Position numbers and translations under genes: made by a program. 64,000 bases of DNA from an uncultured Bacteroides sp. (GTDB lineage Bacteria; Bacteroidota; Bacteroidia; Bacteroidales; Bacteroidaceae), in NCBI GenBank assembly GCA_958453305.1, contig CAUDXH010000006.1, positions 1-64,000 of the forward strand. The letters run 5' to 3'. Under the pieces are notes generated by a model that worked only from the letters and a program-made list of their open reading frames with translations, was not told the DNA's origin and did no database searches. Of this stretch, positions 7,913 through 15,889 are shown in pieces (the stretch's first letter is position 1; each line of letters starts with the position of its first letter).

Positions 7913-9451
7913 ATGACATTAGAAGTTATTATCGTATTACTCTCACTGGCTGCCATGTTAGCAGCTTTGATTATGGATAAAATGCGTCCGGGAATGATTC
8001 TGTTCTCGGTTGTTGTCATCTTTTTATGCACTGGAATCCTGAGCCCGAAAGAAATGCTGGAAGGATTCAGCAATAAAGGGATGATTACCGTTGCCATGCT
8101 GTTTCTCGTCAGCGAAGGGGTGCGTCAAAGCGGAGCATTAACCGAGTTGATAAAAAAGCTGCTGCCGCAAAAAAAGACCAGTGTATTTAGAGCACAGATT
8201 CGCATGTTGCCTATCATTGCTTTCATCTCTGCCTTTCTTAATAACACGCCGGTGGTAGTTATCTTTGCTCCGATAATCAAGCGCTGGGCTAATTATGTGA
8301 AACAGCCTGCCACTTTTTTTCTGATTCCTCTTTCTTATGTAACGATACTGGGAGGAATCTGTACCCTGATCGGAACCTCAACCAACCTCGTTGTACACAG
8401 CATGATTTTGGATGCAGGGATGCAGGGATTCGGCATGTTTGAATTAGGTAAAGTGGGGATATTCATTGCGATTATAGGAATTATCTATCTGTTCGTCTTC
8501 TCAAGCAAACTTCTTCCTTCTGACCGTCCGGAAGTGACTGCCGAAGACGATGATACCAATCTCCACCCCGTAGAAGCCGTCATCGGAGCCCGCTTCCCCG
8601 GTATTAACAAGCAAGTCCTCGACTTTGATTTTAAACGTCACTACGGAGCTGAGATAAAAGAAATACGCCGTAACGGACGCACGTACACCGATTTCAAGAA
8701 TGTCAGTTTCCGTGAAGGAGATACCTTGGTGGTTTTAACCGACGACAGCTTCATACAGACCTGGGGAGAATCTTCCGTCTTCCTGATGCTTGCCAACGGA
8801 AAAGACTATGAGCCTGCAGGAAAGAAAAAACGCTGGTTTGCCATTTTCTTGCTGCTCTTTATGATTGTAGGAGCAACCATCGGTGAACTGCCGGCTATAC
8901 AGAAAATGCTGCCGGAAGGGATTAAACTGGATATGTTTTTCTTCGTTGCGATTACAACCGTTATCATGGCATGGACCAAAATGTTTCCTCCCCAGAAATA
9001 TACCAAATATATTTCATGGGATATTCTGATTACCATTGCATGTGCCTTTGCCATCAGCAAGGCGATGGAAAACTCCGGTGTGGCCGATTTGCTGGCCGGT
9101 TACATCATCAGCCTCAGCCATGACTATGGAGCCTATGTCTTGCTGGCTGTATTATTCATCATCACCAATATTTTTACCGAACTGATTACGAATAATGCGG
9201 CTGCGGCTCTTTCTTTCCCGCTGGCTCTTTCTATATCCAGCCAGCTGGGAGTAAGTCCCATGCCTTTCTTTGTAGTAATCTGTATGGCAGCTTCTGCCAG
9301 CTTCTCTACTCCGATAGGGTATCAAACCAACTTGATTGTTCAAGGTATCGGGAATTATAAATTTACAGATTTTGTGCGAATCGGCCTTCCGCTGAACATC
9401 ATCACATTCTTGATTTCAGTATTCGTCATTCCTCAAATCTGGCCGTTTTAA
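7913..9451 (+). CDS. SLC13-family (DASS) permease with TrkA-C domain, probable sulfate importer
   Basis: A 512-residue inner-membrane carrier. Two repeat halves carry the SLC13 hairpin signatures NNTPVVVIFAPI (about 119-130) and GTSTNLVVH (about 159-167), and in the second half ELITNNAAAALSFP (near 422) with TPIGYQTNLIV (near 465). A cytosolic TrkA-C-like domain sits between the halves (about 215-290), an arrangement seen in bacterial sulfate permeases of this family. The position between cysQ and cysC supports sulfate as substrate, which remains inference. Confidence 0.85.
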   Translation: MTLEVIIVLLSLAAMLAALIMDKMRPGMILFSVVVIFLCTGILSPKEMLEGFSNKGMITVAMLFLVSEGVRQSGALTELIKKLLPQKKTSVFRAQIRMLPIIAFISAFLNNTPVVVIFAPIIKRWANYVKQPATFFLIPLSYVTILGGICTLIGTSTNLVVHSMILDAGMQGFGMFELGKVGIFIAIIGIIYLFVFSSKLLPSDRPEVTAEDDDTNLHPVEAVIGARFPGINKQVLDFDFKRHYGAEIKEIRRNGRTYTDFKNVSFREGDTLVVLTDDSFIQTWGESSVFLMLANGKDYEPAGKKKRWFAIFLLLFMIVGATIGELPAIQKMLPEGIKLDMFFFVAITTVIMAWTKMFPPQKYTKYISWDILITIACAFAISKAMENSGVADLLAGYIISLSHDYGAYVLLAVLFIITNIFTELITNNAAAALSFPLALSISSQLGVSPMPFFVVICMAASASFSTPIGYQTNLIVQGIGNYKFTDFVRIGLPLNIITFLISVFVIPQIWPF

Positions 9452-9463
9452 ACATAAAGAATT

Positions 9464-10081
9464 ATGGAAATAAAAAACAATATCTATCCTATTTTCGACA
9501 AAATGCTGGGCCGTTCCGACAAAGAATCACTGCTGAAACAACGCGGCATCATGATTTGGTTTACAGGGTTAAGCGGCTCAGGAAAAAGTACCATTGCCAT
9601 TGCCTTGGAACGGGAACTTCAAAAAAGAGGCTTGCTTTGTCGTATCTTAGACGGAGACAACATCCGCAGTGGTATTAATAATAACTTAGGGTTCTCAGCC
9701 GAAGACCGCATTGAAAACATCCGCCGTATTGCCGAGATCGGCAAGCTGTTTGTAGATACAGGTATCATTACTGTAGCTGCCTTTATCAGCCCGAACAATG
9801 CCATCCGCGAAATGGCAGCCAATATCATCGGCAAAGAAGACTTCATGGAGGTTTATATCAGTACCCCGATTGAAGAATGCGAACGACGTGATGTTAAAGG
9901 TCTGTATGCAAAAGCCCGCCGGGGGGAAATCAAAGATTTCACAGGAGTATCTTCTCCTTTTGAGGCTCCACAACATCCCGACTTGTCGCTCGATACTTCT
10001 GTATTGTCAGTCGAAGAATCAGTAAACTTGCTGCTCAACCTTATCTTGCCCAAGGTTGACCGCTCATGTGTCAATAAATAA
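9464..10081 (+). CDS. cysC: adenylylsulfate (APS) kinase
   Basis: Phosphorylates APS at the 3' hydroxyl to give PAPS. The 205-residue protein has the P-loop GLSGSGKST at 35-43, the DGDNIRSGIN stretch near 65-74 that binds APS, and the FISPNNAIRE segment near 107. It is a separate protein, not fused to CysN. Lies 12 nt after the permease and 14 nt before cysD, so operonic. Confidence 0.95.
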   Translation: MEIKNNIYPIFDKMLGRSDKESLLKQRGIMIWFTGLSGSGKSTIAIALERELQKRGLLCRILDGDNIRSGINNNLGFSAEDRIENIRRIAEIGKLFVDTGIITVAAFISPNNAIREMAANIIGKEDFMEVYISTPIEECERRDVKGLYAKARRGEIKDFTGVSSPFEAPQHPDLSLDTSVLSVEESVNLLLNLILPKVDRSCVNK

Positions 10082-10095
10082 TCATCATAACAACA

Positions 10096-11007
10096 ATGAA
10101 AGAAGAATATAAACTGAGCCACCTGAAAGAGCTGGAAGCGGAATCAATTCACATCATCCGCGAGGTGGCTGCCGAATTTGAAAATCCGGTCATGCTATAC
10201 AGTATAGGTAAAGACTCATCGGTAATGGTACGCTTAGCTGAAAAAGCATTTGCTCCCGGAAAGGTACCATTTCCGCTCATGCACATTGATTCAAAATGGA
10301 AATTCAAGGAAATGATTCAATTCCGCGATGACTATGCCAAAAAATATGGCTGGAACCTGATTGTAGAAAGCAATATGGAAGCATTCAATGCCGGAGTCGG
10401 ACCTTTTACGCATGGAAGTAAAGTACATACTGACCTGATGAAAACTCAGGCTCTTTTACATGCACTTGATAAATACAAGTTTGATGCCGCCTTCGGAGGA
10501 GCACGCCGCGACGAAGAAAAATCGCGTGCAAAAGAACGTATTTTCTCTTTCCGAAACGAATTTCACCAGTGGGACCCCAAAAACCAGCGCCCGGAGTTGT
10601 GGGACATCTATAATGCCCGCATACGCAAAGGCGAAAGCATCCGCGTTTTCCCTTTAAGCAACTGGACCGAGCTTGATATCTGGCAATACATCCGTCTGGA
10701 AAATATTCCAATCGTTCCATTATACTTTGCCAAGGAACGTCCGGTAATCAATATGGACGGACAGCTCATCATGCCTGACGATGACCGCCTTCCTGAAAAA
10801 TACCGCGACCAGATAGAAATGAAGAAAATCCGTTTCCGCACGCTTGGCTGCTGGCCCCTGACCGGAGCAATAGAAAGTGAAGCCGATACGATTGAAAAAA
10901 TCGTAGAAGAGATGATGACTACCACCAAAAGTGAACGTACCACCCGCGTGATCGACTTCGATCAGGAAGCAAGTATGGAGCAAAAGAAACGTGAAGGTTA
11001 TTTTTAA
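10096..11007 (+). CDS. cysD: sulfate adenylyltransferase subunit 2
   Basis: The catalytic subunit of ATP sulfurylase; with CysN it makes APS from sulfate and ATP. The 303-residue protein has the PP-loop SIGKDSS at 36-42, the FGGARRDEEKSRAKER block near 133-148 and the LGCWPLTGAIES segment near 250, all typical of CysD. Six nt separate it from cysN. Confidence 0.96.
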   Translation: MKEEYKLSHLKELEAESIHIIREVAAEFENPVMLYSIGKDSSVMVRLAEKAFAPGKVPFPLMHIDSKWKFKEMIQFRDDYAKKYGWNLIVESNMEAFNAGVGPFTHGSKVHTDLMKTQALLHALDKYKFDAAFGGARRDEEKSRAKERIFSFRNEFHQWDPKNQRPELWDIYNARIRKGESIRVFPLSNWTELDIWQYIRLENIPIVPLYFAKERPVINMDGQLIMPDDDRLPEKYRDQIEMKKIRFRTLGCWPLTGAIESEADTIEKIVEEMMTTTKSERTTRVIDFDQEASMEQKKREGYF

Positions 11008-11013
11008 AATTGA

Positions 11014-12531
11014 ATGAACATGGAAGAACTAAATAAAAACCAATCTGGGAACCCGATGGAAGGGGAAGCCCGAGGTGCAATGTCTATTGAAGAGTTTCTG
11101 AAAAAAGACGAACAGAAAGACTTGCTTCGTTTTCTTACAGCCGGCTCAGTAGACGACGGAAAGTCTACCCTCATCGGACGACTGCTTTTTGACAGCAAAA
11201 AACTTTATGAAGACCAGCTGGACGCACTGGAAAGAGACAGCAAGCGTATGGGGAATGCCGGCGAGCATATCGACTATGCCCTTTTGCTGGACGGACTGAA
11301 AGCTGAACGTGAACAGGGTATTACGATTGATGTGGCTTACCGCTATTTTTCAACAAACAACCGTAAGTTTATCATTGCCGATACTCCGGGACACGAGCAA
11401 TATACACGCAACATGATTACCGGAGGCTCTACCGCCAATCTTGCCATTATTCTGGTAGATGCCCGTACCGGAGTCATTACTCAGACACGCCGACACTCTT
11501 ATCTGGTTTCACTTCTTGGAATCAAACATGTGGTGCTGGCAGTAAACAAGATGGACTTGGTTGACTTCTCTAAAGAAGTATTTGATCAAATCGTATCTGA
11601 ATATAAATCATTCATTGCCCCGTTAGGCATACCCGATGTACAATGTATTCCGCTTTCAGCACTCGACGGAGACAACGTAGTTGAAAAATCGGAACGCACC
11701 CCGTGGTATGACGGAGTATCTCTACTTGAATATCTTGAAACAGTACATATCGGCAATGACCATAACCTGAACGATTTCCGTTATCCGGTGCAGTATGTAT
11801 TACGCCCGAACTTGGATTTCCGCGGCTTCTGCGGTAAGGTAGCTTCAGGTATTATCCGCAAAGGAGATGAGGTGATGGCTTTACCTTCCGGTAAAAAATC
11901 GCACGTAAAAAGTATCGTAACCTATGAAGGAGAAATTGACTATGCGTTCCCTCCCATGTCTGTTACGCTGACTTTGGAAGATGAAATCGATGTATCCCGC
12001 GGTGAAATGCTGGTTCATCCTTCAAACCTGCCCATGGTGGGACGTAACTTTGAAGCCATGCTGGTATGGATGGATGAGGAAAAGATGGATATGGAAAAAT
12101 CATTCTTCCTGAAACAAACTACCAACACCAGCCGCACACGTATTGACAGCATCAAATATAAGGTAGATATCAATACCATGGAGCATCTGTCTGTTGAGAA
12201 CGGACGTCTGACCAAAGATGATGTGCCCATGCAGCTGAACCAGATAGCCCACGTGGTACTGGCTTCTTCAAAAGAACTTTTCTTTGACCCTTACACAAAG
12301 AACAAGGCAACCGGCGCATTCGTCCTTATTGACCCGATAACCAATAACACCAGCGCAGTAGGTATGATTATCAATCAGATAGAAGATAAGGATATGCATA
12401 CCACAATGGAAATTCCAGTGCTCAACTTACCTAAATTAGGTATTGCCCCTGAACACTATGATGCTATCAGAACTGCAGTTAAAGACCTTGCCCGCCAAGG
12501 TATAAACATTGAGTTGAAAACTAATAACTAA
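11014..12531 (+). CDS. cysN: sulfate adenylyltransferase subunit 1 (GTPase)
   Basis: The regulatory GTPase of ATP sulfurylase; GTP hydrolysis drives APS formation by CysD. The 505-residue protein has the EF-Tu-type G motifs: GSVDDGKST at 44-52 (G1), DTPGH at 123-127 (G3) and NKMD at 178-181 (G4), followed by beta-barrel domains. No C-terminal APS kinase is fused, in line with a separate cysC. A second in-frame ATG at 11020 could be the real start. Four nt before the sulfotransferase start, so expression is linked. Confidence 0.96.
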   Translation: MNMEELNKNQSGNPMEGEARGAMSIEEFLKKDEQKDLLRFLTAGSVDDGKSTLIGRLLFDSKKLYEDQLDALERDSKRMGNAGEHIDYALLLDGLKAEREQGITIDVAYRYFSTNNRKFIIADTPGHEQYTRNMITGGSTANLAIILVDARTGVITQTRRHSYLVSLLGIKHVVLAVNKMDLVDFSKEVFDQIVSEYKSFIAPLGIPDVQCIPLSALDGDNVVEKSERTPWYDGVSLLEYLETVHIGNDHNLNDFRYPVQYVLRPNLDFRGFCGKVASGIIRKGDEVMALPSGKKSHVKSIVTYEGEIDYAFPPMSVTLTLEDEIDVSRGEMLVHPSNLPMVGRNFEAMLVWMDEEKMDMEKSFFLKQTTNTSRTRIDSIKYKVDINTMEHLSVENGRLTKDDVPMQLNQIAHVVLASSKELFFDPYTKNKATGAFVLIDPITNNTSAVGMIINQIEDKDMHTTMEIPVLNLPKLGIAPEHYDAIRTAVKDLARQGINIELKTNN

Positions 12532-12535
12532 AATA

Positions 12536-13642
12536 ATGGGATTACTTGAATTCAGTAAACTTCCGATAAACACATTGGTTGGAGCCGATTGGAAAACATT
12601 CAACCAAGTTACAGCCGGACGTACCATCGACCCCGCCTATCGCGGAAAGTACCGTCTGACCAAAGCCGTATGCCGCCTGCTTGCTACCTTGAAACCGCTT
12701 CAAGACAAGCGTTACGAGAAATTGCTGGCTAACCAGCCACTGGAGCATGACCCTGTGTTTATCCTCGGGCACTGGCGCAGCGGAACTACATTCATGCATA
12801 ATGTATTTTCGTGCGACAAGCATTTCGGATATAATACCACTTATCAAACTGTATTCCCTCATCTGATGATGTGGGGACAACCGTTCTTCAAGAAAAATAT
12901 GAGCTGGCTCATGCCCGACAAGCGTCCGACTGACAACATGGAACTGGCAGTTGACCTTCCACAAGAGGAAGAATTCGCACTGGCTAACATGATGCCTTAT
13001 ACGTATTATAACTTCTGGTTCCTGCCCAAACAGACGCAAGAGTATGCCGATAAATACTTACTCTTTGATGATATCAGTGAAGATGAACTGAAAGTATTTG
13101 AAGAAACATTTACCAAACTGATAAAAATCTCGTTGTGGAACACCGGAGGAAGTCAGTTCCTCAGCAAGAACCCTCCGCACACCGGACGAGTAAAAGAACT
13201 GGTAAAAATGTTCCCAAATGCAAAATTCATTTACTTGATGCGTAATCCGTATACCGTATTTGAGTCAACACGAAGCTTCTTTACTAATACAATTCAGCCG
13301 CTTAAACTACAAGATATATCAAATGAAGAAATTCAGGAAAATATTCTTTCCGTTTATGCCAAACTATACCACAAGTATGAAGCTGACAAACATTTTATTC
13401 CGGAAGGAAATTTGGTTGAGGTAAAATTTGAAGACTATGAAACCAATGCTTTCGATCTCACTCAGGAAATTTATCAGAAACTAAATATCCCGGGATTTGA
13501 TGAAGCACGCGCCAGCATTGAAGCTTATGTTAATAAAAAGAAAGGATATAAGAAAAACAAATATCAATATAAACCGGAAACAGTAGAACTGGTTGAAAAG
13601 AACTGGTCATTTGCACTCGACCAATGGGGATATAAGCTATAA
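12536..13642 (+). CDS. PAPS-dependent sulfotransferase
   Basis: A 368-residue cytoplasmic sulfotransferase of the Sulfotransfer_3 type. The PAPS 5'-phosphosulfate loop is GHWRSGTTFMHN at 78-89 and the 3'-phosphate site is YLMRNPYTVFESTRSFF near 231-249. It follows cysN after 4 nt and is the last gene before a terminator, so the whole run makes PAPS, uses it here and recycles PAP through CysQ. I recall a similar B. thetaiotaomicron set whose sulfotransferase (BT_0416) sulfonates cholesterol and other steroids; orthology is a hypothesis from gene order. The acceptor could also be a lipid, glycan or amine. Confidence 0.88.
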   Translation: MGLLEFSKLPINTLVGADWKTFNQVTAGRTIDPAYRGKYRLTKAVCRLLATLKPLQDKRYEKLLANQPLEHDPVFILGHWRSGTTFMHNVFSCDKHFGYNTTYQTVFPHLMMWGQPFFKKNMSWLMPDKRPTDNMELAVDLPQEEEFALANMMPYTYYNFWFLPKQTQEYADKYLLFDDISEDELKVFEETFTKLIKISLWNTGGSQFLSKNPPHTGRVKELVKMFPNAKFIYLMRNPYTVFESTRSFFTNTIQPLKLQDISNEEIQENILSVYAKLYHKYEADKHFIPEGNLVEVKFEDYETNAFDLTQEIYQKLNIPGFDEARASIEAYVNKKKGYKKNKYQYKPETVELVEKNWSFALDQWGYKL

Positions 13643-13692
13643 TAAAGAAGTACGCCCAAGCGATTCTCTTTTTAAAAGATAAAATCTAAACG

Positions 13693-13753
13693 CAGAAACT
13701 TGATCAGGTAAAAGGCTATAAAACCATTTTACCTATTCAAGTTTCTGTTTTTT
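13693..13753 (+). terminator. intrinsic terminator of the sulfate/sulfotransferase run
   Basis: A long stem (CAGAAACTTGA and GGTAAAA pairing with TTTTACC and TCAAGTTTCTG) closes a loop around 13715-13730 and is followed by six T residues. It lies about 50 nt past the sulfotransferase stop codon. Confidence 0.85.
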
Positions 13754-13894
13754 ATGCCCGCCCTTTCCCCAAAAAGCTGCCGGAACAAAAGCCGGAACAT
13801 CTCGTCTGATTTTCTGAAACAAAAATGTCATTTTCAAGACATTACCCCGTAATAAATCTTCCTTTCTTTTGCAGTACTTAAATCAAAGGAATTT

Positions 13895-14701
13895 ATGGAA
13901 TATCGGACTCATTACCGTACGGTTGTACTTTCAGACATCCACTTAGGAACAACCCACTCGAAAGTAAACCAAGTAAACCACTTTCTCAGTTCAATAAACT
14001 GCGACCGACTTATCCTCAATGGGGATATCATTGATGGATGGGGACTGCAAAAATCAGGAATAAAGAAGTGGAAGCCAGAACACTCACGCTTCTTCAAAAT
14101 CATCATGAACCTCATGGAGAAGCAAAATACCGAAGTTATCTATGTACGCGGCAATCATGACGACTTTCTTGATGGAATCATACCGCTCAGCTTTGCCAAT
14201 TTTCACATCGTAAAAGATTATATATTAGAAAGCAACGGAAAACATTTTCTTGTAACCCACGGAGACCTCTTCGATAAGGTAACGACTCAAATGAAATGGC
14301 TGGCTCAATTAGGTGACATAGGATATACCATCCTGTTGCATCTGAACAACCTATATAACAGATACCGCACCCGAAAAGGAAAGCCTTACTATTCACTGTC
14401 GCAAACCATTAAGCAACGAGTAAAAACAGCCGTATCTTACATCTCCGACTTTGAAGAAATCTTAGTAAACTATGCGCGCTCACGCCAATGTGAAGGAGTT
14501 ATCTGCGGACACATCCATCACCCTGAAAACCGCATGATAGAAGAAATACATTACCTCAACTCCGGCGACTGGGTTGAAACGCTTTCCGCACTGACCGAAG
14601 ATACAAACGGGGAATGGAACATCGCCTTCTATTCTGATTTTGAAGCTTCAGCTCATCAAACTATCGACAACACATTTCCATTAATACCCATTGCATCATG
14701 A
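13895..14701 (+). CDS. LpxH-like metallophosphoesterase (UDP-2,3-diacylglucosamine diphosphatase family)
   Basis: A 268-residue calcineurin-type phosphoesterase with the dinuclear-metal motifs SDIHLG (13-18), NGDIIDG (42-48), RGNHDD (85-90), THGDLFD (near 125) and GHIHHPE (near 207). This is the branch annotated as UDP-2,3-diacylglucosamine pyrophosphatase, though many Bacteroidota members are not proven LpxH enzymes. Its stop codon overlaps the start of the glycosyltransferase gene (ATGA), so the two are translationally coupled and may act on the same lipid- or sugar-phosphate. Confidence 0.8.
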   Translation: MEYRTHYRTVVLSDIHLGTTHSKVNQVNHFLSSINCDRLILNGDIIDGWGLQKSGIKKWKPEHSRFFKIIMNLMEKQNTEVIYVRGNHDDFLDGIIPLSFANFHIVKDYILESNGKHFLVTHGDLFDKVTTQMKWLAQLGDIGYTILLHLNNLYNRYRTRKGKPYYSLSQTIKQRVKTAVSYISDFEEILVNYARSRQCEGVICGHIHHPENRMIEEIHYLNSGDWVETLSALTEDTNGEWNIAFYSDFEASAHQTIDNTFPLIPIAS

Positions 14702-15810
14702 AAATCTTATTCATTGTACAAGGTGAAGGTAGAGGTCACCTTACTCAAGCCATCTCTTTAGAAAGATTACTTACCAGAAGTGGACACGAAGTGGTAGAAG
14801 TACTCGTGGGAAAAAGTGAATCTCACCGCTTGCCGGGATTTTTCAACCGAAGCATCCAGGCGCCAATCAAACAGTTTATCAGCCCCAACTTCCTTCCTAC
14901 CCCTGCCAACAAGCAAGCTAATATTCCCCTGTCGGTTCTCTATAACCTGGTGAAAATCCCTGAATACATGGAAAGTATCCATTTCATTCACAAGCGCATC
15001 AAGGAAACCCAAGCTCACCTTGTCATCAACTTCTACGAATTACTGACGGGACTGGTTTATGCATTCTTCCGCCCTTCTACGCCTCAGGTTTGCATCGGAC
15101 ATCAATATTTGTTTCTCCATAAAGATTTCCGTTTTCCAAAAACCAACCGATGCAGCCTGTTTTTCCTGAAACTATTCACCCGTCTCACCGCCTTAGGAGC
15201 TTCACAACGGTTAGCCTTGTCATTCCGCCCCATGAAAAACGAAGCCAATCTGAAAGTGGTTCCTCCCCTCCTGCGCCAAGACGTATTTTATCAGGAAAAA
15301 CAAGACGGAAACTATATACACGGCTATATGGTCAACTCCGGCTTCTCTGAAAGCGTACTCAAGTGGCATCATACCCATCCGGAAGTTCCTCTCCGCTTTT
15401 TCTGGGACCACTGGAACGAGAACCCAATAAAGAAAATAGATGAAACCCTCTCTTTCTACCAATTAGACGATACCGAATTTCTCCGCCAGATGGCCGGATG
15501 CCGTGCCTATGCCAGCACAGCCGGCTTCGAATCAATCTGTGAAGCAATGTATCTCGGGAAACCGATTCTGATGGTTCCGGCACATATCGAGCAAGAATGC
15601 AATGCTTTTGATGCCATGGAAAACGGAGCTGGAATTACTGACCGGGACTTCAATTTGGAACACTTGCTGAAGTTTGCCAAGGCATATCAGCCCAACCCGT
15701 CATTCGTACGCTGGGTGGAATCGGCCGAATACGTTATTCTGAATGAATTAGAGCAATTTGTAACACAAGACACGCTACAGCACATGTATATGGTGGAAGA
15801 TTTCATCTAA
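14698..15810 (+). CDS. GT28/MGDG-synthase-like glycosyltransferase
   Basis: A 370-residue GT-B protein. It begins MKILFIVQGEGRGHLTQA, the N-terminal nucleotide/lipid-binding loop of the MurG/MGDG synthase type, and has the donor-site segment STAGFESICEAMYLGKP with PAHIEQECNA (about 275-305). No signal peptide; a membrane-associated cytoplasmic enzyme is expected. It overlaps the phosphoesterase gene by 4 nt. Acceptor and product are unknown; a glycolipid is the simplest guess. Confidence 0.78.
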   Translation: MKILFIVQGEGRGHLTQAISLERLLTRSGHEVVEVLVGKSESHRLPGFFNRSIQAPIKQFISPNFLPTPANKQANIPLSVLYNLVKIPEYMESIHFIHKRIKETQAHLVINFYELLTGLVYAFFRPSTPQVCIGHQYLFLHKDFRFPKTNRCSLFFLKLFTRLTALGASQRLALSFRPMKNEANLKVVPPLLRQDVFYQEKQDGNYIHGYMVNSGFSESVLKWHHTHPEVPLRFFWDHWNENPIKKIDETLSFYQLDDTEFLRQMAGCRAYASTAGFESICEAMYLGKPILMVPAHIEQECNAFDAMENGAGITDRDFNLEHLLKFAKAYQPNPSFVRWVESAEYVILNELEQFVTQDTLQHMYMVEDFI

Positions 15811-15889
15811 CTTCAGATTTTTTCTTCATTGAAATCATATTGTAACATATTTTTCGTTCCTTCGCAGAATCTAAGGAATTTGATACATT

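Noticed and set aside
7090..12531. Reading the cys genes as cysteine biosynthesis
   Set aside because: No cysH, cysI/J or sir gene is present, while a sulfotransferase ends the run.
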